Assembly (NCBI GenBank): GCA_022616375.1
Contig: JAKEEW010000265.1
Coordinates: 1-55,424, forward strand
DNA length: 55,424 bases
Reading direction: 5' to 3'
Origin: Sporichthyaceae bacterium
GTDB taxonomy: Bacteria; Actinomycetota; Actinomycetes; JAKEEW01
Below are positions 30,615 through 39,040 of the stretch, one piece after another. The translations under genes were made by a program, and so were the position numbers. The notes under the pieces are model-generated. The model ran no database searches. It was not told the DNA's origin and saw only the letters and a list, made by a program, of their open reading frames with translations. The stretch's first letter is position 1, and each line of letters starts with the position of its first letter.

Positions 30615-32206
30615 CCAAGCTCAGACACCAGCTCCCGGACGGCCGGGTGCTGTTCGACGACGTCTCGTTCCGGGTCGGCGACAGTGCCAAGGTCGCGCTG
30701 GTCGGACCGAACGGCGCGGGCAAGACCACGCTGGTCCGGATGATCGCGGGCGATCTGGTGGCCAAGTCGGGCACCGTCACGTCCAGCGGCGGTCTGGGCG
30801 TGATGCGGCAGTTCATCGGCTCGGTGCGGGACGAGTCCACGGTGCGCGACCTGCTGCTCGGAGTGGCGCCACCGCGGATCCAGCAAGCTGCCGCCACGCT
30901 GGAGGCGGCCGAGCTGGCGATGATGGAGCGCGACGACGACGAGCGGGTCCAGATGCGCTACGCCCAGGCGCTGGCCGACTGGGGCGACGCCGGCGGCTAC
31001 GACGCCGAGGTGCTCTGGGACACCTGCACGGTGGCCGCGCTCGGGGTGCCCTACGAGCGGGCCCAGTACCGCGGACTGCGCACGCTGTCCGGTGGCGAGC
31101 AGAAGCGGCTGGCCCTGGAGGCGCTGCTGCGCGGCCCGGACGAGGTGCTGCTGCTGGACGAGCCGGACAACTATCTGGACGTCCCCGGCAAGCAGTGGCT
31201 GGAGACCGCGCTGCAGGAGTCGCCAAAGACGGTTCTGTTCATCTCGCACGACCGGGAGCTGCTGGCCAGGGCCGCGACCCGGATCGTCACGATCGAGGAC
31301 GGCCGGTCCTGGGTGCACGGCGGCAGCTTCGTCACCTACCACGAGGCCAGGACCGAGCGGATCGAGCGGCTCGAGGAGCTGCGCCGCCGCTGGGACGAGG
31401 AGCACGCCAAGCTCAAGGCGCTGGTCCTCCGCTTGAAGATCAAGGCGACCTACAACGACGGTATGGCCAGCCAGTATCACGCGGCCCAGACCCGGTTGCG
31501 CCGGTTCGAGGAGGCCGGGCCGCCGGAGGAGAAGCCGCGGGAGCAGCGGGTCCGGATGCGGCTGCGCGGCGGACGGACCGGGATCCGGGCGGTGACCTGC
31601 GAGGACCTCGAGCTCACCGGACTGATGCGGCCATTCTCGGTAGAGATCTTCTATGGCGAGCGGGTTGCGGTGCTCGGCAGCAACGGATCCGGCAAGTCGC
31701 ACTTCCTTCGGCTGCTTGCCGGCGGGCACGTCAAGCACGCCGGCCGGTGGAAGCTGGGTGCCCGGGTAGTGCCCGGCCACTTTGCCCAGACGCACGAGCA
31801 TCCGGAGCTCGAAGGCCAGTCGCTGACCGAGATCCTGTGGACCGAGCAGTCGCTGCAGCGGCACGACGCGATGCACGCGCTGGCGCGCTACGAGCTGCAG
31901 TTCTGCGGCGATCAGCCGTTCGAGACGCTGTCCGGCGGGCAGCAGGCTCGGTTCCAGATCTTGCTGCTCGAACTGGCCGGCTCCACCGCGCTGCTGCTCG
32001 ACGAGCCGACCGACAACCTGGACCTGGCCAGCGCGGAAGCGCTGGAGGAGGGCTTGCTGAGCTACCAGGGCACAGTGCTCGCGGTGACCCACGACCGGTG
32101 GTTGGCGCGCTCGTTCGACCGGTTCCTGATCTTCGGATCGGACGGCTCCGTCTACGAGGCGCCGGAGCCGGTCTGGGACGAGGGCCGGGTCGCCCGGGAG
32201 CGGTGA
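30596..32206 (+). CDS. ABC-F family ATPase
   Basis: 536 residues with two ABC domains and no membrane segment. First domain: GPNGAGKTT, LSGGEQKRLALE, VLLLDEPDNYLD. Second: GSNGSGKSH, LSGGQQARFQILL, ALLLDEPTDNLD. The linker between them is charged. ABC-F proteins act on the ribosome, in translation quality control or antibiotic protection; which one cannot be told. GTG 30596 (GHVEVAKLRHQLPDG) fits the actinobacterial subfamily start and overlaps the sigma-like gene by 19 nt. Confidence 0.92.
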   Translation: MGHVEVAKLRHQLPDGRVLFDDVSFRVGDSAKVALVGPNGAGKTTLVRMIAGDLVAKSGTVTSSGGLGVMRQFIGSVRDESTVRDLLLGVAPPRIQQAAATLEAAELAMMERDDDERVQMRYAQALADWGDAGGYDAEVLWDTCTVAALGVPYERAQYRGLRTLSGGEQKRLALEALLRGPDEVLLLDEPDNYLDVPGKQWLETALQESPKTVLFISHDRELLARAATRIVTIEDGRSWVHGGSFVTYHEARTERIERLEELRRRWDEEHAKLKALVLRLKIKATYNDGMASQYHAAQTRLRRFEEAGPPEEKPREQRVRMRLRGGRTGIRAVTCEDLELTGLMRPFSVEIFYGERVAVLGSNGSGKSHFLRLLAGGHVKHAGRWKLGARVVPGHFAQTHEHPELEGQSLTEILWTEQSLQRHDAMHALARYELQFCGDQPFETLSGGQQARFQILLLELAGSTALLLDEPTDNLDLASAEALEEGLLSYQGTVLAVTHDRWLARSFDRFLIFGSDGSVYEAPEPVWDEGRVARER

Positions 32207-32297
32207 TCGTCGCTGCCTACTCGGGCAGTGCCGGGTGCCCCAAAGTCCGCTCGCTTTCCGGGTTTACCGGATCTTGTTTTGTGGAACCCTCGCGTTG

Positions 32298-32315
32298 GCG
32301 ATCAACTTTGATCGC
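32298..32315. promoter_or_regulatory. Operator-like palindrome before the small membrane protein
   Basis: GCGATCA-ACTT-TGATCGC, a perfect 7+7 bp palindrome 28 nt upstream of the start codon at 32344. It could bind a dimeric regulator or be a short hairpin. Confidence 0.35.
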
Positions 32316-32343
32316 GACTCGTGTCCGCGAAAGGGGCATGGAC

Positions 32344-32505
32344 ATGCTTGCTTTGGCTGGCGCTGTATCGTTCGTCGTAGCTCTCATCTGGCGACTGGCC
32401 GAGGTCGGTAGCCAGACCGACAAGATCAACGAGAACTTCTGGGTGGTCCTTGGCCTCCTGCTCGTCGCCCTTCACCTCGGTGGAGTCGGCAGTAGAAGGC
32501 CGTAG
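32344..32505 (+). CDS. Small two-helix membrane protein
   Basis: 53 residues. Two hydrophobic segments (LALAGAVSFVVALIWRL and FWVVLGLLLVALHLGGV) flank a polar loop (SQTDKINEN). ATG 32344 is 7 nt after AGGGG; ATG 32338 would add two residues but is too near that site. Small proteins with an LALAGAV start and an ALHL-GV end recur in actinobacteria. Function unknown. Confidence 0.65.
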   Translation: MLALAGAVSFVVALIWRLAEVGSQTDKINENFWVVLGLLLVALHLGGVGSRRP

Positions 32506-32522
32506 CCAACCTGCGCGAGACC

Positions 32523-32565
32523 GCCGGGCCTCGGCACCTTCCCCCGTGGGTGTCCGAGGTCCGGC
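32523..32565 (+). terminator. Hairpin before the rplM promoter
   Basis: GCCGGGCCTCGG-CACC pairs with GGTGTCCGAGGTCCGGC (about 15 of 16-17 positions, one bulge), followed by CCTTTC. It lies 18 nt after the small membrane protein gene and should end that transcript. Confidence 0.6.
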
Positions 32566-32586
32566 CCTTTCATGCGGCCCGCCACT

Positions 32587-32616
32587 TTGACCAGGCGTGG
32601 TCACCGCCGGTATTCT
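32587..32616 (+). promoter_or_regulatory. Promoter of rplM-rpsI
   Basis: TTGACC (32587-32592), an 18 nt spacer, then TATTCT (32611-32616). The transcript would start near 32623. The leader holds a perfect 16 nt palindrome CCTGCCCGCGGGCAGG (32639-32654), which may be a hairpin or an operator. Confidence 0.6.
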
Positions 32617-32742
32617 GCGAGGTCGTTGCGCGTGCTAGCCTGCCCGCGGGCAGGTAGGCGTCGCGCGGCTGGTATTGCGGGCCGTCTGGCCGCGGTATCC
32701 CACCATGAAGGCCCCTTTCCATCACAGCGAAGGCTTATGACC

Positions 32743-33186
32743 GTGCGCACGTACAGCCCGAAGCCCGGCGACGTCCAGCGTCAGTGGCACGTGATCGACG
32801 CGACCGACGTCGTCCTCGGCCGGCTCGCCTCCCAGGCAGCGATCTTGCTGCGAGGCAAGCACAAGCCGATCTACGCGCCGCACGTGGACACCGGCGATTT
32901 CGTCATCATCGTGAACGCCGAGAAGATCTCGCTGTCCGGGAACAAGCGGGAGCAGAAGATGGCCTACCGGCACTCCGGTTACCCGGGTGGGCTGCGCGCC
33001 ATCAGCTACGGCGAGCTGCTCGACAAGGACCCCCGCAAGGCGGTCGAGAAGGCCATCAAGGGCATGCTCCCGCACAACACCCTCGGTCGGCAGATGCTGA
33101 AGAAGCTGAAGATCTACTCCGGCCCGGCGCACCCGCACCAGGCGCAGCAGCCGGTGCCGTACGAGATCACCCAGGTCGCGCAGTAG
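32743..33186 (+). CDS. rplM: 50S ribosomal protein L13
   Basis: 147 residues from GTG 32743 ([21 protein letters not shown]). ATG 32737 would add two residues but is only 3 nt from the AAGG site (32730-32733); the GTG is 9 nt away. L13 is an early 50S assembly protein. [17 protein letters not shown] and [13 protein letters not shown] are diagnostic. rpsI follows after 44 nt. Confidence 0.95.
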   Translation: MRTYSPKPGDVQRQWHVIDATDVVLGRLASQAAILLRGKHKPIYAPHVDTGDFVIIVNAEKISLSGNKREQKMAYRHSGYPGGLRAISYGELLDKDPRKAVEKAIKGMLPHNTLGRQMLKKLKIYSGPAHPHQAQQPVPYEITQVAQ

Positions 33187-33230
33187 CCACGGCCGGCAAC
33201 CCACGAACGTCAGCGAAAGGAACCGTGGCA

Positions 33231-33725
33231 GTGTCTGAGGCCACCCTCGAAACCCCGGTCGTCGTCTCCGACGACGACGCGCCGGAGAGCTACACCTCCG
33301 AGTCGTCGGCGGCTCGGCCGGCCCGCACCTCGGCGATCGAACCGGGCGCGGCAACCGGTCGGCGCAAGGAGGCGATCGCCCGGGTCCGGATCGTCCCGGG
33401 CACCGGCCGCTGGTTGATCAACGGCCGCCCGCTCGAGGCGTACTTCCCGAACAAGGTCCACCAGCAGATGGTCAACGAGCCGTTCAAGACCCTCGAGCTG
33501 GACGGCCGGTACGACGTGTTCGCTCGTATTCACGGCGGCGGGGTTTCCGGTCAGGCCGGCGCGCTGCGGCTGGGCATCGCCCGGGCGCTGAACGAGGCCG
33601 ACCTGGAGAGCAACCGCCCAACCCTGAAGAAGGCGGGCTTCCTCACCCGGGACGCGCGGGTCAAGGAGCGCAAGAAGTACGGTCTGAAGAAGGCGCGCAA
33701 GGCGCCCCAGTACAGCAAGCGCTAA
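33231..33725 (+). CDS. rpsI: 30S ribosomal protein S9
   Basis: 164 residues. S9's C-terminal tail (APQYSKR) reaches the P-site tRNA and is intact. The core [18 protein letters not shown] and [19 protein letters not shown] is standard. About 40 acidic N-terminal residues precede the core, normal for actinobacteria. GTG 33231 is 9 nt after GAAAGGA; GTG 33225 is an alternative. A 16 bp hairpin follows. Confidence 0.95.
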   Translation: MSEATLETPVVVSDDDAPESYTSESSAARPARTSAIEPGAATGRRKEAIARVRIVPGTGRWLINGRPLEAYFPNKVHQQMVNEPFKTLELDGRYDVFARIHGGGVSGQAGALRLGIARALNEADLESNRPTLKKAGFLTRDARVKERKKYGLKKARKAPQYSKR

Positions 33726-33756
33726 GCAGCACGCCTCGGCAGATCAGAGCGAGAGC

Positions 33757-33796
33757 AGCACTCCGGGGGGTCAGTACCGCGACCCCCCGGAGTGCT
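33757..33796 (+). terminator. Terminator between rpsI and glmM
   Basis: Perfect 16 bp inverted repeat (33757-33772 and 33781-33796, 8 nt loop) followed by GTTGTGT. Only 7 nt separate it from the glmM ribosome-binding site AAGGAGG (33804-33810), so read-through transcripts would carry the hairpin next to that site. Confidence 0.7.
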
Positions 33797-33820
33797 GTTG
33801 TGTAAGGAGGACACGACCTA

Positions 33821-35173
33821 GTGGGCCGACTATTCGGCACGGACGGTGTGCGCGGCCGGGCGAACGTGGACGTGACCGCCGAGCTCGCCCTGGATCTCTC
33901 GGTGGCGGCCGCGCATGTGCTCGGCGACGTGGGCGAGTTCGCCGGGCACCGCCCGGTCGCGGTGGTCGGCCGGGACCCGCGGGCCTCCGGGGAGTTCCTC
34001 GAGGCCGCGGTGGTGGCCGGGCTGGCCAGCGCCGGCGTCGACGTGCTGCGGGTCGGCGTGCTGCCCACGCCGGCGATCGCCTACCTCACCGACACGCTCG
34101 GAGCGGATCTCGGAGTCGTGCTGTCCGCCTCGCACAACCCGATGCCGGACAACGGGATCAAGTTCTTCGCCAGAGGCGGGCTCAAGCTGGCCGACGAGAT
34201 CGAGGACGCGATCGAGCAGCGGATCGGCGAGCAGTGGCAGCGGCCGACCGGAGCCGAGGTCGGCCGGGTCCGTGCTAACGGCGGCAGCGCCGAGCGATAC
34301 ATCGGCCACCTGCTCGACACGCTGCCCAACCGGCTGGACGGGCTGCGGGTCGTGGTCGACTGCGCGCACGGCGCGGCCTGTGCGGTGGCGCCCGAGGCGC
34401 TGCGCCGGGCCGGTGCCGACGTGGTGGCGATCGGGGCCGAGCCGACCGGGCTGAACATCAACGAGGGCTTCGGTTCCACACATCTGGATCAGCTGCAGGC
34501 GGCGGTTCCGGCCCACCGGGCCGACCTTGGCATCGCCCTGGACGGGGACGCCGACCGGTGTCTCGCGGTCGACGCCACCGGTGCGGTCGTCGACGGCGAC
34601 CAGATCATGGCGGTGCTCGCGCTGGCGATGCGCGAGGGGGGCACGCTGGCGCACGACACCGTGGTGGCGACCGTGATGTCCAACTTGGGCCTGCGGCTTG
34701 CGATGCGGCGTGAGGGCGTGCAGTTGGTGGAGACCGCGGTCGGCGACCGGTACGTGCTGGAGGCGATGAAGGCCGGCGGCTACAGCCTCGGCGGCGAGCA
34801 GTCCGGGCACGTCCTCCTGCTCGACCACGCAACGACCGGAGACGGCCTGCTGACCGGCCTGCATCTGCTGGCCAGGACGGCCGCGTCGGGCAAGCCGCTG
34901 GCCGAGCTGGCGGCCGTGATGACCCGGTTCCCGCAGGTCCTGGTCAACGTCAAGGACGTGGACAAGACCGGGCTCGACTCCGCCCAGGACGTGCTGGCCG
35001 AGGTGGCCGCGGTGGAGGCCGAGCTGGGCGAGTCCGGCCGAGTGCTGCTGCGCCCGTCCGGCACCGAGCCGCTGGTGCGGGTCATGGTGGAGGCGAGCAC
35101 CGAGACCGCGGCCCGGACTGCCGCCGACCGGCTGGCCGCCGTGGTCAAGCGTTCCCTGCCGGTCGCTGGCTAG
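33821..35173 (+). CDS. glmM: Phosphoglucosamine mutase
   Basis: 450 residues; converts glucosamine-6-phosphate to glucosamine-1-phosphate for UDP-GlcNAc and peptidoglycan. Phosphoserine loop SASHNP (Ser104), metal loop DGDADR and the sugar/phosphate loop [12 protein letters not shown] are present. GTG start 10 nt after AAGGAGG. glmS, the preceding pathway step, is also in this window at 42174. Confidence 0.96.
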   Translation: MGRLFGTDGVRGRANVDVTAELALDLSVAAAHVLGDVGEFAGHRPVAVVGRDPRASGEFLEAAVVAGLASAGVDVLRVGVLPTPAIAYLTDTLGADLGVVLSASHNPMPDNGIKFFARGGLKLADEIEDAIEQRIGEQWQRPTGAEVGRVRANGGSAERYIGHLLDTLPNRLDGLRVVVDCAHGAACAVAPEALRRAGADVVAIGAEPTGLNINEGFGSTHLDQLQAAVPAHRADLGIALDGDADRCLAVDATGAVVDGDQIMAVLALAMREGGTLAHDTVVATVMSNLGLRLAMRREGVQLVETAVGDRYVLEAMKAGGYSLGGEQSGHVLLLDHATTGDGLLTGLHLLARTAASGKPLAELAAVMTRFPQVLVNVKDVDKTGLDSAQDVLAEVAAVEAELGESGRVLLRPSGTEPLVRVMVEASTETAARTAADRLAAVVKRSLPVAG

Positions 35174-35231
35174 ACCAGGTTGCCGCGGAAAGTAGTGGCT
35201 ACGCTGAAAGCAGCAACCCTACGCTCGTAGC

Positions 35232-35321
35232 ATGACCGCATTCTCGGCTCGCGATCTACGCAACCACACGGCCGAGATCCTGCCCGATACCACGGACGAC
35301 GTCCCCGGCATCAGGCTCTGA
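35232..35321 (+). pseudogene. Remnant of a Phd/YefM-family antitoxin
   Basis: 29 codons from ATG 35232 to TGA. The first 17 residues, MTAFSARDLRNHTAEIL, match the N-terminal DNA-binding start of Phd/YefM antitoxins ((S/T)ARDLRNHTAE-type). The rest is short and unrelated, and no toxin gene follows. It looks like a truncated remnant of a toxin-antitoxin pair. Confidence 0.5.
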
Positions 35322-35352
35322 CGCGGCCGGAGGCGCGCTGGTGGGTTGGGAT

Positions 35353-35388
35353 GTCGGGGATTCCCGACATCCGTCGGGAATCCCCGAC
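35353..35388. terminator. Nested hairpin, possible bidirectional terminator
   Basis: Perfect 16 bp arms (35353-35368 and 35373-35388, loop ATCC). Each arm is itself nearly self-complementary (GTCGGG-GATT-CCCGAC), so alternative folds exist. It lies between the ends of glmM (plus) and the minus-strand ABC permease and could stop both transcripts. Confidence 0.5.
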
Positions 35389-35451
35389 TACTTCGCCACC
35401 ATCACCCTCGGGGAGCCGGGAAGCGGGGGAGCCGGTTCCCGGGAGCGAGAG

Positions 35452-36174
35452 CTACGCGGTGACGTCGCCGGCGATGGTGAACGTGCGGAGCTTGCGGATC
35501 GCGATGTAGGTCGCGGCCACGGTCACCAGGATGCTCATGACGATCGCGGTCCGCAGCGAGATCCGGGCATCCCGGATGGTGAAGTCGGAGACCCAGTCCG
35601 CGATCCGCAGGGTGTAGCGGTTGACCGAGAGGGTGCGGACCCCGGAGGCAACGTTCCCGAGCAGGCTCTCCCAGATCAGGATGTAGAGCAACCCGACCGG
35701 AACCGCCCGCCGGGTCAGCGCGGAGAGCATCAGGAACAGCGCGCTGTAGACGATCGAGCCCACCGTCGCGGCCAGGCCGAGTCCGAGCGCGGTGCTCGGC
35801 TCGTCCGGCAGCGCGATGATCGTGGCCAGCGTGATCGGCACCGCCGCGAACAGCGCGGTGACCACCGATGCCACGACCAGCTTGGTGAGGATGATCTCGC
35901 GCCGAGGGATCGGCTTGGTGAGCAGGTGGACGATGTTGCCTTCCTCGATCTCCATTCCAAGCACGCTGGTGCCGACGATCAACGCGATGATCGGCACCAT
36001 CGCGCCGACGCCGAGACCGCCGACCACGCCGCCGATCCACTCCTCCGGCTCGCCGACCGTGGCGGACAGGATGACGGTCAGCCCGATCAGCAGCACCGGG
36101 AAGACGAATAGCAGGATGGCCCGGCGGCGGCCGAGTGCGCCGCGCCAGGTGATCGAGGCAATGACCGGGTTCAC
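35452..36174 (-). CDS. ABC-2 type transporter permease (second pair)
   Basis: 240 residues with about six hydrophobic segments (for example ILLFVFPVLLIGLTVIL and LVVASVVTALFAAVPITLA). The cytoplasmic loop EIEEGNIVHLLTKPIPRREIIL, following VLGME, is typical of ABC-2 permeases. GTG start in a 4 nt overlap with the ATPase gene upstream on the minus strand. Last gene of a minus-strand operon. Substrate unknown; drug or lipid export is usual for this type. Confidence 0.85.
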   Translation of the reverse strand: MNPVIASITWRGALGRRRAILLFVFPVLLIGLTVILSATVGEPEEWIGGVVGGLGVGAMVPIIALIVGTSVLGMEIEEGNIVHLLTKPIPRREIILTKLVVASVVTALFAAVPITLATIIALPDEPSTALGLGLAATVGSIVYSALFLMLSALTRRAVPVGLLYILIWESLLGNVASGVRTLSVNRYTLRIADWVSDFTIRDARISLRTAIVMSILVTVAATYIAIRKLRTFTIAGDVTA

Positions 36175-37082
36175 GATGCCACCAGGTAGGAGAAGACGCT
36201 TTCCAGGGACTCGTCGGTGGGCAGCACCTCGCGCAGCCTGACCTTCTCCGCCCTGGCGATCTTGGGCAGCAGCCGGGTGAACGTGCCGTAGTCGGAGGCA
36301 CTCACGGTCAGTGCGTCCGCGCCGATCGTCACTCCTGCTACCGACGAGTCGGTGACCAGGGCCGCGGCCAGCCGGCGGTCGTCGCTGGACCGGACCGTGA
36401 ACGCGTGCGGCCGGTGGGTCATCAGCCGGCGGATGCTGCGGAAGTCGCCGGAGGCGGCCAGCCGCCCGGTGACCATGACCTGGACCGTGCTGGCCAGCCG
36501 CTCTACCTCTTCGAGGATGTGCGAGCTGTAGAGCACGGTGTGCCCGGCCTCGCCCATCCGGCGAAGCACGTCCATCAGGTGCAGCCGCTGCCTCGGGTCC
36601 ATCCCGTTGAACGGTTCGTCCAGCAGCAACACCGACGGCCGGTGCACCAGCGCCGCGGCGACCCGGACCCGCTGGCGCATGCCCTTGGAGTAGGTCTCGA
36701 TCTTCCGGTTGGCCGCGTCGACGAGGTCGACCAGCTCGATCGCCGCCTGCGCGGACGCCCGAGCGTTTGGCAGCTTGTGCAGCCGGGCGCTGGCATGAAC
36801 GAACTCCCAGCCGGTGAGGTAGCCGAACACCGCCTCCCGCTCGGGCACGAAGCCGATCTTCTTGTAGAGGTCGAGGTTGGCCCAGGTGGCCTCGCCATCC
36901 ACGGTGACGCTGCCCTTCGACGGCGCGAGGAACCCGGCCAGCATGTTGAGCAGCGTGGTCTTGCCGGCGCCGTTCGGCCCGAGCAGGCCGGTGACGCCCG
37001 GCCCGATCCGCATCGAGATGTCGTTGACCGCGACCAGGTTGCCGTACCAGCGGGAGACGTTGGCAAGCCCGATCTCGCTCAC
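36171..37082 (-). CDS. ABC transporter ATP-binding protein (second pair)
   Basis: 303 residues. Walker A GPNGAGKTT, signature YSKGMRQRV, Walker B VLLLDEPFNGMD, then the H-loop segment YSSHILEEVE. A C-terminal domain of about 80 residues follows, as in ABC-2 export ATPases. GTG start at 37082, overlapping the stop of the bridging mini-ORF by 4 nt; its stop overlaps the permease start by 4 nt. Confidence 0.9.
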   Translation of the reverse strand: MSEIGLANVSRWYGNLVAVNDISMRIGPGVTGLLGPNGAGKTTLLNMLAGFLAPSKGSVTVDGEATWANLDLYKKIGFVPEREAVFGYLTGWEFVHASARLHKLPNARASAQAAIELVDLVDAANRKIETYSKGMRQRVRVAAALVHRPSVLLLDEPFNGMDPRQRLHLMDVLRRMGEAGHTVLYSSHILEEVERLASTVQVMVTGRLAASGDFRSIRRLMTHRPHAFTVRSSDDRRLAAALVTDSSVAGVTIGADALTVSASDYGTFTRLLPKIARAEKVRLREVLPTDESLESVFSYLVAS

Positions 37083-37159
37083 GCGCCCCCCTCGCTGTGC
37101 TCGGCGGACCCGCTCGCGGATGCGGTGTGCCTATTGATTCGCTCGCTGCGCTCGCTCAT
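37079..37159 (-). CDS. 26-codon bridging ORF (MSERSERINR)
   Basis: On the minus strand its ATG (37159) overlaps the stop of the upstream permease by 4 nt (ATGA), and its TGA overlaps the GTG of the next ATPase by 4 nt (GTGA). It begins MSERSERINR, coded by a near-palindromic GAGCGAGCGCAGCGAGCG motif, and is rich in Ser, Glu and Ala. It may serve only to carry ribosomes across the gap. Whether the peptide itself matters is unknown. Confidence 0.45.
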   Translation of the reverse strand: MSERSERINRHTASASGSAEHSEGGA

Positions 37160-38085
37160 CGGCCCACTCTCCGGTAGCGCCACATCAGGATGGCCACGCA
37201 GGCGGCGAAGAACACGATCGTCACGCCGATGAACAGCGGGGCGTAGCTGCCGGCTTCGGTCGGCGCCGGTTCGACCCCCAGGGCGGCGTTCTGGAAGCCG
37301 TTGAGCATACCGAACGGGGTGAGCAGGGCCGGCCACTCGGCGTCCGGCTCGCCATTCTCGGTCTGGCTGGCCAGCACTCCGAACAGGATCCCGGTGAGCA
37401 CGTTGGTGACCACATACCAGGCCGCGATCCCGCCGATCGCGTACGGCCGGCGCGGCGTGAACGAGGCGATCGCGAGTCCGAGCGCCCCCAGCACCAGCCC
37501 GTGCACTACGGCGCTGACCAGGATCGGTGCGACCCGCTCGGTCTCGGTCCAGATCCCGTCCAGCCCGTCCTCGGTGGTGAACACCGCGCCGACGTACTGC
37601 ACGATCAGCGGAGTCGAGATCACGATGAACAGCGCGGTCGCCATCGCGAGCAGCTTGGCCAGCGGGTAGTCGGTGCGCTTGATCGGTCGGGAGAAATACA
37701 GCGGCAACACGTTGAACCGCAGATCCCGGCAGATCAGCTCGGCGGCCTGCACGGCTAGGAAACCGAGGATGACCGGCTGGAACGCGAACGCATATTGCCG
37801 GTACTGGATGATGTCGGCCTGGTCGCCGATCGCCTCGCCGAGCGTGGTCAGCACCACGACTGTGATCATGGCCGGCAACGCCATGATGCCGACCGCGAGG
37901 AACGGGATGATCTTTGCTTTACCGCCGCGGCCGAGCCCGAAGGCCGAGCGCAGGCTGGACGAGTACAGCGCCCGGAAGACCGCGCCGCGGCCCAGCCTTA
38001 CCCCGTCGTAGCCCCGGTAGCCGAGGTCGTGGATGACCCCTCCGGCCGCGTTGCCGTTGCCGGTCACGCTGGTGGCCTCGGTCAC
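37156..38085 (-). CDS. ABC-2 type transporter permease (first pair)
   Basis: 309 residues. A cytoplasmic start (VIHDLGYRGYDGVRLG) leads to about six hydrophobic segments, including IIPFLAVGIMALPAMITVVVL, and a membrane-proximal LPLYFSRPIKRTDYPLAK loop typical of ABC-2 permeases. GTG start in a 4 nt overlap with the first ATPase gene. Confidence 0.85.
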   Translation of the reverse strand: MTEATSVTGNGNAAGGVIHDLGYRGYDGVRLGRGAVFRALYSSSLRSAFGLGRGGKAKIIPFLAVGIMALPAMITVVVLTTLGEAIGDQADIIQYRQYAFAFQPVILGFLAVQAAELICRDLRFNVLPLYFSRPIKRTDYPLAKLLAMATALFIVISTPLIVQYVGAVFTTEDGLDGIWTETERVAPILVSAVVHGLVLGALGLAIASFTPRRPYAIGGIAAWYVVTNVLTGILFGVLASQTENGEPDAEWPALLTPFGMLNGFQNAALGVEPAPTEAGSYAPLFIGVTIVFFAACVAILMWRYRRVGR

Positions 38086-38975
38086 TGGAACACCTCCTCG
38101 ACCCGGTGCCGGCGTTGCTCAAGCCGGTGTAGCGGCAGCCCGAGCTCGGCGATCGCGTCCCTGATCTGGTCGTAGGACTCGTCGCTGTCCAGCGGGACCA
38201 GCAGCCCACCGTCGTCCCGGTTGAAGGTCATCCCGGCTTTGGTCAGGTGCTCGGCCAGGGCGTCGGTGCCTTCGTCGACCTGCACCAACAGCACCTCGCG
38301 CCGGCCGGTGAACGCGGCCAGCCGATCGTGTCGGAGCAGCGTGCCGGCGTCGATCACGATCAGGCTGTCGCAGATCTGCTCGATCTCGCTGAGCAGGTGC
38401 GAGGAGACCAGGATGGAGATCCCGAACTCGGAGCCGATCCGGCGGATCAGGCCGAGCATGTCGTTGCGCCCGGCCGGATCGAGTCCGTTGGTTGGCTCGT
38501 CGAGCAGCAGCAGCTTCGGGTCGTGCACGATCGACTGGGCAAGCTTGACCCGCTGCTTCATGCCGGTCGAGTAGCCACCGATCTGCCGGTAGCGCTCCTC
38601 GTGCAAGCCGACCAGCCTTAACGCCTCGGCGGCCCGCTCTCTGGCCGCGGTCAGCGGCAGCCCGGACATCCGGGCCATGTGCACGACGAACTCGGTCGCG
38701 CTGACGTCCGGCGGCAGGCAGTCGTGCTCGGGCATGTAGCCGACCACGGAGCGCACCCGCTCGCCTTGGTCGGTGGGATCCAGGTCGAGCACCGAGGCCG
38801 ACCCGCTGGTCGGCGGCAACAGGCCCAACAGGATCTTGATGAGGGTCGACTTGCCCGCGCCGTTGGCGCCGACCAGCCCGATCACACCCGGCTCGACGTC
38901 GACGGTCAGCGCGTCGAGGGCGAGGACCCCGTTCGGGTAGCGCTTGGACAGCGCGTTGGTAGCGAGCAGCGACAC
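38082..38975 (-). CDS. ABC transporter ATP-binding protein (first pair)
   Basis: 297 residues. Walker A GANGAGKST, signature YSTGMKQRV, Walker B LLLLDEPTNGLD, H-loop SSHLLSEIE. GTG 38975 is chosen because TAGGGT lies 7 nt upstream on the minus strand (38988-38983) with no Shine-Dalgarno, and residues before it do not look homologous. It is the promoter-proximal gene of the operon and diverges from the kinase-like gene at 39041. Confidence 0.88.
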   Translation of the reverse strand: MSLLATNALSKRYPNGVLALDALTVDVEPGVIGLVGANGAGKSTLIKILLGLLPPTSGSASVLDLDPTDQGERVRSVVGYMPEHDCLPPDVSATEFVVHMARMSGLPLTAARERAAEALRLVGLHEERYRQIGGYSTGMKQRVKLAQSIVHDPKLLLLDEPTNGLDPAGRNDMLGLIRRIGSEFGISILVSSHLLSEIEQICDSLIVIDAGTLLRHDRLAAFTGRREVLLVQVDEGTDALAEHLTKAGMTFNRDDGGLLVPLDSDESYDQIRDAIAELGLPLHRLEQRRHRVEEVFQ

Positions 38976-38982
38976 GCGGCCG

Positions 38983-38988
38983 ACCCTA
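38983..38988 (-). promoter_or_regulatory. TAGGGT -10 box, ABC operon
   Basis: TAGGGT on the minus strand, 7 nt before the GTG at 38975. The spacing fits transcription starting at or next to the start codon. Confidence 0.45.
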
Positions 38989-39040
38989 GCCGCCAACAAT
39001 GCGGTTGCGAAAGCCGGGCGGGTTCTGGTCACCTGCCGGG

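Larger units (their letters stand above)
35174..35451. other. Gap between glmM and the ABC operon
   Basis: 278 nt. It contains a short open frame that looks like the start of a Phd/YefM antitoxin (35232-35321) and a nested 16 bp hairpin (35353-35388). No other gene is seen. Confidence 0.6.

Noticed and set aside
30587-32092. 501-codon minus-strand frame opposite the ABC-F gene
   Set aside because: The plus strand has all ABC motifs; the reverse frame has none.
35341-36111. 256-codon plus-strand frame rich in Asp, Arg and Gly
   Set aside because: Antisense of the ABC permease; it reads through the hairpin at 35353-35388 and has no ribosome-binding site or homology.
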